Shown here: piece after piece, positions 15,814 through 24,717 of the stretch
Numbering within the stretch: the first letter of the stretch is position 1
Layout of the letters: each line of letters opens with the position of its first letter
Assembly (NCBI GenBank): GCA_963727465.1
Contig: CAVSGL010000012.1
Coordinates: 372,001-436,000 of the forward strand
Source of the DNA: VRUE01 sp963727465
GTDB lineage: Bacteria; Actinomycetota; Thermoleophilia; Solirubrobacterales; 70-9
Direction: 5' to 3'
DNA: 64,000 bases
Program-made: the position numbers and the translations under genes
The notes under the pieces: generated by a model
Databases searched by the model: none
Seen by the model: the letters and a program-made list of their open reading frames with translations, nothing else
Told to the model about the DNA's origin: nothing

Positions 15814-17247
15814 ATGAACGGGGATCGGCTGACTGGACTCGATGCGTCGTTCCTCCACATGGAGCGCGCCGGCGCCCATATGCACGTCGCCTCGACGATC
15901 CTCTTCGACGGCGAGCCGCCCACCCATGACGAGTTCCGCGACCACATCGAGTCGCGCCTGCATCTCGTCCCCCGCTTTCGCCAGAAGCTGCGCTTCGTCC
16001 CCTTCGACCAGGGGCGCCCGGTCTGGGTCGACGACCCCTTCCTCAACCTCGACTACCACGTGCGGCGCACCGCTCTGCCGGCGCCGGGCTCCGAGGAGCA
16101 GCTGCGCAACCTGGCGGCGCGGATCTTCTCCCAGCAGCTCGACCGCACCAAGCCGCTCTGGGAGCTGTGGCTGGTCGAGGGCCTGGAAGGCGACCGTTTC
16201 GCGGTCGTCGGCAAGAGCCACCATGCGCTGGTCGACGGCGTCTCCGGGGTCGACATAACCACCGTCCTCTTCGACCTCGAGGAGGAACCGGACCACCCGC
16301 CGGTGCGGCCGCCGAAGTGGGCGCCGCGGCCGGAGCCGACCGACCTCGACCTGCTCCGCGGCGCGCTGCGCGAGCGCGCCACCAGCCCGCGCGAGATCGT
16401 CCGCGGCGTGCGCGCCGCCCTGCGCGGGCCGCGCCAGGTGCTGCGCGGCATCGCCGACGCCGGCAAGCTGATCGAGGTCGCCGCCGCCGCGCCCAGCACC
16501 CCCTTCAATGTCGAGATCGGGCCGCATCGCCGGCTCGCCTTCGTCCGCGCCGACCTCGCCGACTTCAAGCAGGTCAAGAACGCCCACGGTGGCACGGTCA
16601 ACGACGTCGTGCTCTCGGTCGTCGCCGGGGCGCTCGGCAACTACCTGCGCGCCCGCGGGCACGAGACCGACGAGCTGGAGCTGCGCGCGATGGTGCCGGT
16701 CAGCGTCCGCGCCGACGAAGAGCACGGCGCGCTCGGCAACCGGATCTCGGCGATGATGGCGCCGCTGCCGGTCTTCTCGCGCGACCCGGTCGAGCGCCTG
16801 CGCCTGGTGACCGAGACGATGGGCGACCTGAAGGGCTCCGGCCAGGCGGTCGGCGCCGAGCTGCTGACCAGGCTGACCGATTTCGCCCCGCCGACGATCG
16901 CCTCGCAGGCGGCCCGCCTTCAGCCGGCCCAGCGCTTCTTCAACCTCGTCGTCACCAACGTCCCCGGCCCGCAGTTCCCGCTCTACCTGATGGGCCGCCG
17001 CATGACCTCGATCTTCCCCCTGGTCCCGCTCGCCCGCCGGCAGGCGCTCTGCGTCGGGATCATGTCCTACGACGGCAAGATCGACTTCGGCCTGGTCGGC
17101 GACTACGACGCGATGGCCGACCTCGAGAGCTTCGGGCTCGACCTGGAAGGCGCGATCGCCGAAGCCGTCGCCACCGCCCCGCCGCCGGAGGACGCTCAGC
17201 GCACGGAGTCCGCCCGGACGCGGAACGGCGCCGTGTCGGTCAAGTAG
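15814..17247 (+). CDS. Wax ester synthase / diacylglycerol acyltransferase (WS/DGAT)
   Basis: A 477-residue acyltransferase of full family length. The catalytic HHxxxDG motif is HHALVDG at residues 136-142, and the C-terminal domain contains VTNVPGPQFPLYLMG and LVGDYDAMADL, both typical. It esterifies fatty acyl-CoA to diacylglycerol or fatty alcohol, giving storage triacylglycerol or wax at the membrane. ATG 15814 starts directly at the conserved RLTGLDASFLHME segment. The last 52 nt overlap the convergent metalloprotease gene. The Crp-like site 95 nt upstream could link it to carbon or cAMP status, which is inference. Confidence 0.93.
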   Translation: MNGDRLTGLDASFLHMERAGAHMHVASTILFDGEPPTHDEFRDHIESRLHLVPRFRQKLRFVPFDQGRPVWVDDPFLNLDYHVRRTALPAPGSEEQLRNLAARIFSQQLDRTKPLWELWLVEGLEGDRFAVVGKSHHALVDGVSGVDITTVLFDLEEEPDHPPVRPPKWAPRPEPTDLDLLRGALRERATSPREIVRGVRAALRGPRQVLRGIADAGKLIEVAAAAPSTPFNVEIGPHRRLAFVRADLADFKQVKNAHGGTVNDVVLSVVAGALGNYLRARGHETDELELRAMVPVSVRADEEHGALGNRISAMMAPLPVFSRDPVERLRLVTETMGDLKGSGQAVGAELLTRLTDFAPPTIASQAARLQPAQRFFNLVVTNVPGPQFPLYLMGRRMTSIFPLVPLARRQALCVGIMSYDGKIDFGLVGDYDAMADLESFGLDLEGAIAEAVATAPPPEDAQRTESARTRNGAVSVK

Positions 17248-18578
17248 TTCCAGTCGAGCCGGCGGGCGCTGAAGCCCTCCGCCCTGGTGTCGGCGTTGAT
17301 CACCACCGCGGTGATCCGCTGAAAGCGCCCGGGTTGGCGCAGCGTCACCTTCAGCGGTCCGCCGCGGCGGCGGAAGCTCAGGCGCGAGACCACGCGGCCG
17401 TGTCGCTCGCTGCCAATCCGGCCGACCAGGGCGAGTCCGGCGGCGACCCCTTGGGGGGCGAACGCGCGGGCGGCCACGGCGCGCCCACCGCCTGCGTGCA
17501 CGCGCAGCAGCTCGAAGGTGGTGTGATTGAGCGCGCGGTCCAGCGGGCGTCCGTCGGTCGGCAGGTTGCCCTGGCGCGGCACGTCGGGGTAGCGCCGGCC
17601 TTCGCGGAAACGGGAGCCGGTGCGCCACTCGGCGACGTCGCGGGCGAAGCGGGCGAAGTCGCGGCTGAAGTCCGACGGCCCGGCTGCGCGGATCGCCGAG
17701 TCGTAGCTGGCGACCGAGAAACCGCCCGGACGGGTGTGCATGGCGCGCGACCAGGCGTTGCGCAGGATGTCGCGGCCGTAACGCCGCACCAGCCACTCGT
17801 TCCAGACGGTGCCGCCGTACTCGCGGATCGAGTTGGCGGTCAGCGGGGTCTTGTAGAGGCGGACCCAGCGGCGCACGTAGCGCAGGTAGTCGTTGATCCC
17901 GTTGTAGACCTGGTCCTCCATCCAGACCGCGGTCGACTCGGCCATCCAGGCGTCCTGGTAGGCGTCGTAGTTCATCTGAAGCAGGTGGCAGTACTCGTGG
18001 GCGAAGGTGACCTCCAGGTCGGGCGCCGGCTTGGTCCCCGGGTACTGGAAGGGGTCGTAGTCGTTATCCAGCACCAGGTAGCCGTGCATGCGGCGCGGCA
18101 GCCGCCGGCCCTTGGGAACCTGACCGCGGTCGGGGGCCGCGTAGCCGAACAGCAGCCGGCCGAGCTCCTTCAGGTAGACGTCGGTCTTGCCGTGCCGTCC
18201 GCCGCGCCGGCCGTCCGAGCGCGGCTCGCGCCAGCCCAGCTTGCCGTTCTCGACCGCGTGGACGTGGGCGCCGACCGCGAGCACCCGCTCGACGTAATCG
18301 GGGACGCCGTCGCCGTCCTTCACGCCGTTGTCGTCGCTCAGGTCCGGGGCGTCGATCCCCTCGGCGACCCAGTGGACGCAGAAGCGGCCGGCACAGGCCG
18401 GCGAGCGGGGAGCTTCCGGCACCGAGTAGGAATGACGCGCCGGGTCGGGATGGTCGGTCGGCCGCGCGCGCGGCTGGCGGAAGGTCCACTGGTCGCCCGC
18501 CTGGGCGGCGACAGGCAGCACCGCGATGCCCGCCATGCAGGCGAGGAGAGCGCCGAGCAGCCGCAGATTCACCCGCAT
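17196..18578 (-). CDS. Secreted HExxH zinc metalloprotease-like protein
   Basis: A 460-residue exported protein. The signal peptide is about residues 1-27 (ends AAQAG). SDDNGVKDGDGVPD at 81-94 looks like a calcium-binding acidic loop. The zinc motif HEYCH is at 194-198, with a downstream Glu in AWMAEST (about 214) as the probable third ligand, as in gluzincins. The C-terminal 150 residues look like a beta-rich domain. I choose ATG 18578 because it starts the signal peptide and has TAAATT 7 nt upstream; a start 21 codons earlier would lie inside a dispersed palindrome. The substrate is unknown. Confidence 0.85.
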   Translation of the reverse strand: MRVNLRLLGALLACMAGIAVLPVAAQAGDQWTFRQPRARPTDHPDPARHSYSVPEAPRSPACAGRFCVHWVAEGIDAPDLSDDNGVKDGDGVPDYVERVLAVGAHVHAVENGKLGWREPRSDGRRGGRHGKTDVYLKELGRLLFGYAAPDRGQVPKGRRLPRRMHGYLVLDNDYDPFQYPGTKPAPDLEVTFAHEYCHLLQMNYDAYQDAWMAESTAVWMEDQVYNGINDYLRYVRRWVRLYKTPLTANSIREYGGTVWNEWLVRRYGRDILRNAWSRAMHTRPGGFSVASYDSAIRAAGPSDFSRDFARFARDVAEWRTGSRFREGRRYPDVPRQGNLPTDGRPLDRALNHTTFELLRVHAGGGRAVAARAFAPQGVAAGLALVGRIGSERHGRVVSRLSFRRRGGPLKVTLRQPGRFQRITAVVINADTRAEGFSARRLDWNYLTDTAPFRVRADSVR

Positions 18579-18585
18579 GGAGGTC

Positions 18586-18591
18586 AATTTA
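18586..18591 (-). promoter_or_regulatory. -10 hexamer TAAATT, leaderless pattern, metalloprotease gene
   Basis: TAAATT on the minus strand is 7 nt before ATG 18578, with no Shine-Dalgarno. Confidence 0.5.
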
Positions 18592-18618
18592 CCGACCGTC
18601 GAGGCGCTTCCCGACCCG

Positions 18619-18663
18619 CGCGGTCGAGCTTTTGATCGCATAGCGGCGAAAACCTCGACCGCG
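18619..18663 (+). repeat. Dispersed promoter-linked palindrome, copy E1
   Basis: 45-bp element with arms CGCGGTCGAG and CTCGACCGCG around TTTT/AAAA and a GCATAGCGGC centre. The conserved AAAACCTCGACCGCGG on the plus strand is followed by 8 nt and GATACT, the probable nadE -10. Confidence 0.8.
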
Positions 18664-18672
18664 GCGGGCGGG

Positions 18673-18678
18673 GATACT
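18673..18678 (+). promoter_or_regulatory. -10 hexamer GATACT, nadE, fixed spacing to element E1
   Basis: GATACT begins 9 nt after the outer arm of E1, the same distance as in copies E2 and E3. The nadE start is 25 nt downstream, leaving room for its GGAGA ribosome-binding site. Confidence 0.6.
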
Positions 18679-18703
18679 GCGGTGCGAACATGCGGAGACT
18701 CCG

Positions 18704-20374
18704 TTGCGCATAGCTCTCGCCCAGATCGATCCGACCGTCGGCGACGTCGACGGCAACGCCGCCAAGATCGCCGAGTGGATCGCCCGCGCCGCCGCCGAGG
18801 GCGCCGAGCTGGCGATCTTCCCCGAGCTCTGCGTGCCGGGCTACCCGGCTGAGGACCTCTACCTCAAGCGTCACTTCGTCGCCGCCAACCGCGCCGCGGT
18901 CGAGAGTCTCGCCGGCGCGGTCGGCGCCGAGCTCACCGTCCTGGTCGGCTTCGCCGAGCCGGTCGAGGACGGCGGCGACCACCGGCGCGCCCACAACTCG
19001 CTCGCCGTGCTCCGCGACGGCGAGGTCCGCGCCGTCTACCGCAAGAACAGGCTGCCGAACTACGCCGTCTTCGACGAGCAGCGCTACTTCGTTCCCGGCG
19101 ACGGCCCGGCCACCGTCGAGGTCGCGGGGACGCGGGTCGGCCTGACGATCTGCGAGGACCTCTGGGAGCCGGGCCCGCCCGCCTCGACCGAGGCGGCGGA
19201 GGAAGGCGCGCAGCTGATCGCCAACCCGTCCGGCTCGCCGTATCACCGCGGCAAGGGCCGCGAGCGGGAGCAGATGTTCGCCGCGCGGGCGCGCGAGTAC
19301 GGGACCCACCTCGCCTTCTGCAACCTGGTCGGCGGCCAGGACGAGCTGGTCTTCGACGGGCAGAGCTTCGTCGTCTCCCCGGCGGGCGAGGTCGTCGCCC
19401 GGGCGGCGCAGTTCGAGCAGGAGCTGCTGCTCTGCGAGATCCCCTCCCCCGGCCCCTGCCGCCGCGCCGAGCCGCTGCCGGACCTGGCCGAGGTCTATGG
19501 CGCCCTGGTCCTCGGCCTGCGCGACTACGTGCGCAAGAACGGCTTCCGCCACGTCGGACTGGCGCTCTCGGGTGGGATCGACTCGGCCCTGGTCGCGCTC
19601 GTCGCCGCCGACGCGATCGGCGCCGAGAACGTCAGCTGCGTGGTCATGCCGTCCCCCCACTCCAGCGATGAAACCCAGGCGGACGCCAGAACTATCGCCG
19701 CCAACCTGGGCGCCGAGGCGATCGAGATCCCGATCGAGCCGGCGATGGAGGCCTACGAGCGCTCGCTCGAGCCCTTCTTCGCCAGCGACGAGGACAGCGA
19801 GCCGCGCGAGCTGCCCCACGACCCGACGCGACCGTCGGAGCCCGACCTGGCGGCGGAGAACATCCAGGCGCGGATCCGCGGCAACCTGATGATGGCGCTC
19901 TCCAACAAGCACGGCTGGCTGGTGCTGACGACCGGCAACAAGAGCGAGATGTCGGTCGGCTACGCGACGCTCTACGGCGACATGGCGGGCGGCTTCGCCG
20001 TGATCAAGGACGTGCCGAAGGCGCTCGTCTACGAGCTCGTCCGCCACCGCAACGAGCGCGCCGGTCGCGAGCTGGTGCCCGGCTCGGTGCTCGAGCGGGC
20101 GCCCTCGGCCGAGCTGCGCCCGGATCAGCGCGACGAGGACACGCTGCCGCCGTACGAGCTGCTCGACCGCGTGCTCGAGGCCTACGTCGAGCGCGACGAA
20201 GGACGCGAGGAGATGATCGCCGCCGGGTTGCCGGCGGACGTCGTCGACGAGGTCGTGCGCCTGGTCGACCGTTCCGAGTACAAGCGCCGCCAGGCCGCCC
20301 CCGGCATCCGCATCACGCCCAAGGCCTTCGGCCGCGACCGGCGCCTGCCGATCACGAATCGTTTCGGGGAATAG
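18704..20374 (+). CDS. nadE: Glutamine-dependent NAD+ synthetase
   Basis: A 556-residue two-domain enzyme that makes NAD+ from deamido-NAD using glutamine nitrogen. The N-terminal nitrilase-like amidase carries the Glu/Lys/Cys triad context FPELCVPGYPAEDL, VYRKNRLPNYAVFDE and LTICEDLW; the synthetase domain has the PP-loop LSGGIDSA near residue 290 and GNKSEMSVGYATLYGD. A 20-residue acidic insert (about 365-385) is typical of the bacterial two-domain form. TTG 18704 follows GGAGA with a short spacer and begins exactly at the family's N-terminal IALAQ strand. The promoter carries palindrome E1. Confidence 0.95.
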   Translation: MRIALAQIDPTVGDVDGNAAKIAEWIARAAAEGAELAIFPELCVPGYPAEDLYLKRHFVAANRAAVESLAGAVGAELTVLVGFAEPVEDGGDHRRAHNSLAVLRDGEVRAVYRKNRLPNYAVFDEQRYFVPGDGPATVEVAGTRVGLTICEDLWEPGPPASTEAAEEGAQLIANPSGSPYHRGKGREREQMFAARAREYGTHLAFCNLVGGQDELVFDGQSFVVSPAGEVVARAAQFEQELLLCEIPSPGPCRRAEPLPDLAEVYGALVLGLRDYVRKNGFRHVGLALSGGIDSALVALVAADAIGAENVSCVVMPSPHSSDETQADARTIAANLGAEAIEIPIEPAMEAYERSLEPFFASDEDSEPRELPHDPTRPSEPDLAAENIQARIRGNLMMALSNKHGWLVLTTGNKSEMSVGYATLYGDMAGGFAVIKDVPKALVYELVRHRNERAGRELVPGSVLERAPSAELRPDQRDEDTLPPYELLDRVLEAYVERDEGREEMIAAGLPADVVDEVVRLVDRSEYKRRQAAPGIRITPKAFGRDRRLPITNRFGE

Positions 20375-20762
20375 GCCTGACGGCGATGGTCATCTGCGCG
20401 AGCGCGCAGAGCTTCCCCTCGGCGTCGAGGACCTCGGCGTCCCAGACCCAGGTGGTGCGGCCGCGGTGGCGGGCGCGGGCCGCGACCTCGGCGTGGCCGG
20501 AGGTGATCGGGCGGAGGAAATTGACGTTGATCGACTGGCCCATCGCGGCCATCCCGTCGCCGAAGACGGCGAGCGCGGTCGAGCGCGAGCAGACGCTCTC
20601 GATCAGGCTGGAGAGCACGCCGCCGTGCATCAGGCCGAAGGGCTGCCGCAGGTCGTCGCGGACCGCGATCCGCACGCGGGCGTGCTCGGGGTCGTCGTCG
20701 AGCCACTCGGTGCCGATCAGCCCGTCGAAGTGCGACTCGAGGCCGCGCGGATCGTCTGCCAT
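20352..20762 (-). CDS. PaaI/YdiI-type hotdog-fold thioesterase
   Basis: A 136-residue hotdog protein, probably an acyl-CoA thioesterase. The core is FGLMHGGVLSSLIES with the helix that carries the catalytic Asp/Glu equivalent, then NVNFLRPITSG and a C-terminal strand ALAQMTIAV. Homologues cleave aromatic or medium-chain acyl-CoA as homotetramers; specificity is unknown here. ATG 20762 is selected over the GTG three codons upstream because TAGGGT, the -10 hexamer, overlaps that GTG and lies 7 nt before the ATG. Its 3' end overlaps nadE by 23 nt convergently. Confidence 0.88.
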   Translation of the reverse strand: MADDPRGLESHFDGLIGTEWLDDDPEHARVRIAVRDDLRQPFGLMHGGVLSSLIESVCSRSTALAVFGDGMAAMGQSINVNFLRPITSGHAEVAARARHRGRTTWVWDAEVLDAEGKLCALAQMTIAVRPIPRNDS

Positions 20763-20769
20763 CGGCGGC

Positions 20770-20775
20770 ACCCTA
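20770..20775 (-). promoter_or_regulatory. -10 hexamer TAGGGT, thioesterase gene, fixed spacing to element E2
   Basis: TAGGGT lies 7 nt before ATG 20762 and 9 nt after the outer arm of palindrome E2. Confidence 0.65.
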
Positions 20776-20784
20776 TCCCCCGAC

Positions 20785-20830
20785 CGCGGTCGAGGTTTTC
20801 GCCGCTATGCGACGCAAAACCTCGACCGCG
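20785..20830 (-). repeat. Dispersed promoter-linked palindrome, copy E2
   Basis: 46-bp copy with perfect outer arms and GTTTTCGCCGC..GCAAAAC inside. Read on the minus strand, AAAACCTCGACCGCGG precedes the thioesterase -10 by 8 nt. It fills most of the gap to the divergent RskA-like gene. Confidence 0.8.
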
Positions 20831-20873
20831 CACATGTGGGCTTAACGTCGGTCCCATAGTCTTGCGCCGGGTT

Positions 20874-21761
20874 ATGGCTTTGAGCGACGATCAGAAGGCC
20901 CTGCTGCGGTTGCTCGCCCAGCGCGAGCAGGGTTACGAGGACATTGCGGCTCTGAAGGGCATGGGCGTCGAGGAGGTGCGCGCCGAGGTGCGCGCCGCGC
21001 TGGCGGCGATGGAAGCCCCCCCGCCGGAGCCCCCTGCACCACCCCCTCCCCCAGCTCCCGAGCCCCGGCCCGAGCCCGCGCCTGCGCCCGAGCCGGCAGC
21101 GGAGCCGCAGGCGGTCGCCCCCGCGGCGCCGAGGGCGCGGTTCAACCCGCGCGTGCGCCGCCCGCAGCGACCGGGCGTGCCGGTCGAGCGGCGCCGCCTG
21201 CTCGCGATCGCCGGCGGCGCGCTGGCGCTGGTCGCGATCGTGCTCGGCGCCGTTGCCCTGATCGGCGGCTCTGACTCCGGGTCGAGCTCGGCCGCGGCGG
21301 GCGAACCCGAACTCGCCGCCGGCGAAGAAGGCAAGGTGACCCAGGCGGTGCTCACGTCCGCCGACGGCAGCGAAGCCGGCGGGCGGGCGATCTTCGGACG
21401 CGTCGGCAAGGAAGAAATCGTCCTCCAGGTGACCGCCGAAGATCTCGAACCCACCGCCAAGGGCCAGTCCTACACCGTCTGGCTGTACCGCACGCCGAAA
21501 CTCTCGCTGCGGGTCGGCAGCGTCCCGGTCGGCGAATCGGGCAAACTCGGCGCCCGCTTCTCGATTCCCGAAGAACTGCTCGCCTACGTCGCCAGCGGCG
21601 CCTTCAATCAGGTCTACGTCTCGCGCACCTCGAACGCCACCTACCAGCGCGAGGTGGCAAAGGCGAAGAAGGAAAAGAGCCTCCCCCGCTACACCGGCGA
21701 AACCGTGCTGACCGGCAAGATCACCGGACCGGTGGCTGAGGCCGGGCAAGAAGGCGAATAG
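20874..21761 (+). CDS. Single-pass membrane protein with N-terminal helix-turn-helix-like segment and RskA-like outer domain
   Basis: 295 residues. Residues 1-45 (ALSDDQKALLRLL..EEVRAEV) resemble a sigma-region-4-like or anti-sigma helical segment; 46-85 is a Pro/Ala/Glu-rich linker; a membrane helix spans about 106-129; and the outer domain (about 150-270), with SYTVWLYRTP and VGSVPVGESGKL, resembles the C-terminal domain of anti-sigma-K factor RskA. A signalling role across the membrane is plausible, but no sigma factor gene is adjacent. ATG 20874 is the first start giving the compact N-terminal domain. The family assignment is tentative. Confidence 0.6.
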   Translation: MALSDDQKALLRLLAQREQGYEDIAALKGMGVEEVRAEVRAALAAMEAPPPEPPAPPPPPAPEPRPEPAPAPEPAAEPQAVAPAAPRARFNPRVRRPQRPGVPVERRRLLAIAGGALALVAIVLGAVALIGGSDSGSSSAAAGEPELAAGEEGKVTQAVLTSADGSEAGGRAIFGRVGKEEIVLQVTAEDLEPTAKGQSYTVWLYRTPKLSLRVGSVPVGESGKLGARFSIPEELLAYVASGAFNQVYVSRTSNATYQREVAKAKKEKSLPRYTGETVLTGKITGPVAEAGQEGE

Positions 21762-21875
21762 AGCCGATCCCGGCAGGGGTTCCACTTAACTTTTTCGGTG
21801 GTTTGGGGTTGGGCTGGCGCCCGGGGCAGTCGACGAAAAAGTACAAGACGTTCCACCCCTACCGGGATCGGCTCT
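21760..21875. repeat. Long-arm inverted repeat IR-A at convergent gene ends (putative terminator)
   Basis: AGAGCCGATCCCGG plus CAGGGGT (21760-21780) pairs with ACCCCTACCGGGATCGGCTCT (21855-21875), 20 of 21 positions. A nested ACTTTTTCG / CGAAAAAGT stem lies inside the loop. The arms begin in the stop of the RskA-like gene and cover the stop of the convergent oxidase gene. Confidence 0.7.
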
Positions 21876-23493
21876 CAAGCAACTTCCCCGGGTTCATGAT
21901 CCCCGTTGGATCTAGCTCTTCCTTCACAGCTTGAAGGACATCGAGGCCGGTGTCGCCTACCTCGGCCCGCATGTAGGGGGCGTGGTCGCGGCCGACGGCG
22001 TGGTGGTGGGTGATCGTGCCGCCGTGGGCGACGATCGCCTCGCAGGCCGCGCGCTTCACCTCCTGCCACTGCGCGACCTCCTCGCCCCGGCGGGCGCGGG
22101 AGATGAAGGTGAAGTAGAGCGAGGCGCCGTCGGCATAGGCATGCGAGAGGTGGCAGAGGACCAGGCCGGGCGTGCCCTGCGCGGCGAGCGAGTCGCGGAT
22201 CGCCGCCCCGACCGCCGCGTGCAGCTCGTGCAGCCGCGACCAGGTGTGCGAGGTCTCGAGCGTCTCGACCATCGCTCCCATGCCCATCAGCGTGTCGCGC
22301 AGGTAGGGGCCCTGGAAGCGGCCGTGCTCCCAGGAGCGCCCGGCGCCCTGGCCGAGGTACGCGGCACCGCCGCGGCGCAGGGCGCGAACGCTCAGAGCCC
22401 GGCGGCGCGCCACCGACTCCTCGTCGCCCTCGACGCCGACGACGATCAGGCAGCCGCCGCGCCGGCGGCGCAGGCCGAGGTAGCCGTCGAAGGCGCGGCC
22501 CGCCAGCCCGCGCGGGCCGGAGAGCGCCAGCGAGACCTCGGTCTCCTCCTCGTCGGAGACGCGGATCACGTCGGGTAGGCCCGGTCCCTGGGCAAGCGCG
22601 CGGACGATCTCCGCGCCGGCTTCGAAGCTCTCGGCGATCCAGGCCTCGTAGCGGCGCTGCGGCGGCCTTGGCCGGACCCGCACGGTGACCTCCGGGATCA
22701 CCCCGAAGACCCCCTCCGAGCCGACGACGAGCTCGCGCAGCGCCGGCCCGGCGGCCGTGTGCGGCGTCTCCAGCGTACGCAGCTCTGCGGCCGGCGCCAA
22801 GAGGCGGACCGAGCTGACGAGGGCGTCGAAGCGGCCGTAGCCGCTCGATGCCTGGCCGGCGGAGCGGGTGGCGGCGAAGCCGCCGATCGTCGCGTACTCG
22901 AACGACTGTGGGTAGTGGCCGAGCACGACGCCCTCGGCCTCGAGCGCCGCTTCGGCCTCCGGTCCGCGCAGGCCGGCGCCGAGCCGCGCGGTCAGCGAGC
23001 GGCGGTCGACCTCGACCGTGCGCAGGCTCGCCAGGTCGAGGCTGACCAGGCGCGAGTGGCCGCCGCGCAGCGGCTCGATCCCGCCGACGACGCTGGTGCC
23101 GCCCCCGAACGGGACCACGGCGATCCCCTCGGCGGCGCAGATCTCCAGCACCCGCCGAACGGCGCCGGCGTCCTGCGGCAGCAGCACCGCGTCCGGGGCG
23201 GCGTCGAGGCGCCCACCGCGCAGCCGCGCGAGGTCGGCATAACCGCAGCCGGTCGCGTGCCGCAGCCGGTCCTCGGTGTCGGTGAAGACGTTCGCCTCGC
23301 CCACGGCCTCGATCAGCGCCGCAGGCAGCGACTCGGCGGCCGGCAGCACAAACCGCTCCAGCTCCGCCGCCAGCGGCCACGGCTCCAGCTCTCCCACCCG
23401 CTCGCGCAAGGTCGCAAGCGCTACGCCGTCCAGCTCAGGCTCGACCGCCGGGTCTCCCCATCCCCACCACTTCGAGTCGCGCCGGGGCCTCAC
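21859..23493 (-). CDS. FAD-binding oxidase, alkyldihydroxyacetonephosphate synthase-like (VAO family)
   Basis: A 544-residue flavoprotein. The PCMH-type FAD-binding domain has VVPFGGGTSVVGG, PQSFEYATIGGFAAT and GSEGVFGVIPEVTVRV; the C-terminal domain has the diagnostic TITHHHAVGRDHAPYM and ends DPTGIMNPGKLL. This pattern matches alkylglycerone-phosphate synthase-like proteins of the VAO family. Whether it makes ether lipid or oxidizes another alcohol/2-hydroxyacid cannot be told. GTG 23493 overlaps the SRPBCC stop by GTGA; the longer frame upstream is antisense-like. The 3' end lies in inverted repeat IR-A. Confidence 0.88.
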   Translation of the reverse strand: MRPRRDSKWWGWGDPAVEPELDGVALATLRERVGELEPWPLAAELERFVLPAAESLPAALIEAVGEANVFTDTEDRLRHATGCGYADLARLRGGRLDAAPDAVLLPQDAGAVRRVLEICAAEGIAVVPFGGGTSVVGGIEPLRGGHSRLVSLDLASLRTVEVDRRSLTARLGAGLRGPEAEAALEAEGVVLGHYPQSFEYATIGGFAATRSAGQASSGYGRFDALVSSVRLLAPAAELRTLETPHTAAGPALRELVVGSEGVFGVIPEVTVRVRPRPPQRRYEAWIAESFEAGAEIVRALAQGPGLPDVIRVSDEEETEVSLALSGPRGLAGRAFDGYLGLRRRRGGCLIVVGVEGDEESVARRRALSVRALRRGGAAYLGQGAGRSWEHGRFQGPYLRDTLMGMGAMVETLETSHTWSRLHELHAAVGAAIRDSLAAQGTPGLVLCHLSHAYADGASLYFTFISRARRGEEVAQWQEVKRAACEAIVAHGGTITHHHAVGRDHAPYMRAEVGDTGLDVLQAVKEELDPTGIMNPGKLLESRSR

Positions 23494-23951
23494 GCCGACA
23501 CCCCGAGTGCGGTTTCGAGGCCGTCCAGCGCGTTTTCGAGGATCTTGCCCTGGCCGCCGCGCATCATCGGCGAGCCGAGCCGCGACATCCCGCGCAGCTT
23601 CTGCTCGGCGACGATGCTGACCTCGGTCCCCGCCGCCGCCGGCTCCAGGCCGATCTCGACCGTGGAGCTGCGCAGGTGCCGCTCGAACGGGCTGCCGGAG
23701 AGCTGCTGCTCCCAGACATAGCGTTCCCCCTCGGCGGCGCTGAGGCAGCGGAAGTCGGCGCGCACGCCGCGACCCTCGGCCGTCTCGAGGACCTTGGTCC
23801 ACTGGCTGCGCCGCCCCTCCGGCTTGCGGTCGACGCTCTCCACGCGGCTCGTGCGCGGCCACCAGCGCGGCAGGCTGTAGGGGTCGGAGACCAGCTCCCA
23901 GACCTCGCTCGGGGGAGCCGCGATCGTCCGTCGGCGGGTGACGCGCGGCAC
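23490..23951 (-). CDS. SRPBCC (START/Bet v1-like) family protein
   Basis: A 153-residue polyketide-cyclase/START-like protein. The N-terminus RRTIAAPPSEVWELVSDPYSLPRWWP is the typical strand-helix opening of the fold with the conserved WxP region, and the long C-terminal helix (GQGKILENALDGLETAL) closes the cavity. Such proteins bind hydrophobic ligands; the ligand is unknown. GTG start at 23951 lies 8 nt after the ftsR stop, and the gene overlaps the FAD oxidase start, so it belongs to the same transcript as ftsR and garA. Confidence 0.85.
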   Translation of the reverse strand: MPRVTRRRTIAAPPSEVWELVSDPYSLPRWWPRTSRVESVDRKPEGRRSQWTKVLETAEGRGVRADFRCLSAAEGERYVWEQQLSGSPFERHLRSSTVEIGLEPAAAGTEVSIVAEQKLRGMSRLGSPMMRGGQGKILENALDGLETALGVSA

Positions 23952-23959
23952 GAGCGCGC

Positions 23960-24706
23960 TCAGTCGCCCGCGAGGCGGCGCAGGTCCCGGACGAGCAGCA
24001 AATGCTTGAGATGGCTGACCGTGGCGGCGAGGCTCTCGAGGCTCTCCAGCGCCTCCTTGCGGCGCTCGGGGTTGCGCGAGCGCAGCGACGGCCCCAGCAG
24101 CGCTTCCAGCAGGTTCGCCTCGCGGTCGGCTGAGGAGCGGAAGACGCGCAGGTTGCGGGCGCCGACGCCGACCCGCGAGAGCTCGTTGGCGGCGCGCACG
24201 ATCTCGCGGTCGGTCTCGTCGTAGACCGTGTTGCCGTCGCGCTTCTCCGGCTGCACGATGCCGAAGTTCTCCAGCTCGGCGATCAGCTCGGCACGGGCGC
24301 CGGTCTCCTCGATCACCTCGTCGAGGCTCAGGTAGGCGCTGGAGGTATTGACGAGGATCGCCCGCCGCACCGCCCCCGCGGCCGGGCGCCCCTCGGAGCT
24401 CCCGCCGCCGAGGTCGATGTCGCCGCCCGCGGCGAGCTCCTGGCGGATCACCCGCAGCGGCAGGAACTCGTCGCGCTGGAGGCGCAGGATCGTGCGCAGG
24501 CGCTCGACGTCGGACTGGCTGTAGAGGCGGTAGCCGCCCTGCGTGCGCCGCGGCGTCAGCAGCTTCTGATCCTCGAGGTAGCGGATCTTGGAGATCGAGA
24601 TGTCGTCGAACTCGCTCTGGAGGATCTTGCAGACGGCGCCGATCGTCAGCGCCTTGCGCGGTCGCGAGTCGCGCTGGCGCGCGGGCTGCTGCTCGGAGAC
24701 CGCCAT
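23960..24706 (-). CDS. ftsR: MerR-family regulator, FtsR-like
   Basis: A 248-residue MerR-type protein matching the length and context of actinobacterial FtsR (Rv1828 in M. tuberculosis), an activator linked to ftsZ expression. The N-terminal winged HTH has LTIGAVCKIL, KIRYLEDQKLLTPRR and GGYRLYSQSDVERL; the C-terminal half carries no metal- or drug-binding Cys motif, which fits this non-classical group. ATG 24706 is preceded by AGGGGAGAGG. It follows the GarA-like gene, the same order as Rv1827-Rv1828. The assignment to FtsR rests on family and synteny; target genes are not visible in this window. Confidence 0.8.
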   Translation of the reverse strand: MAVSEQQPARQRDSRPRKALTIGAVCKILQSEFDDISISKIRYLEDQKLLTPRRTQGGYRLYSQSDVERLRTILRLQRDEFLPLRVIRQELAAGGDIDLGGGSSEGRPAAGAVRRAILVNTSSAYLSLDEVIEETGARAELIAELENFGIVQPEKRDGNTVYDETDREIVRAANELSRVGVGARNLRVFRSSADREANLLEALLGPSLRSRNPERRKEALESLESLAATVSHLKHLLLVRDLRRLAGD

Positions 24707-24717
24707 CGTCCTCTCCC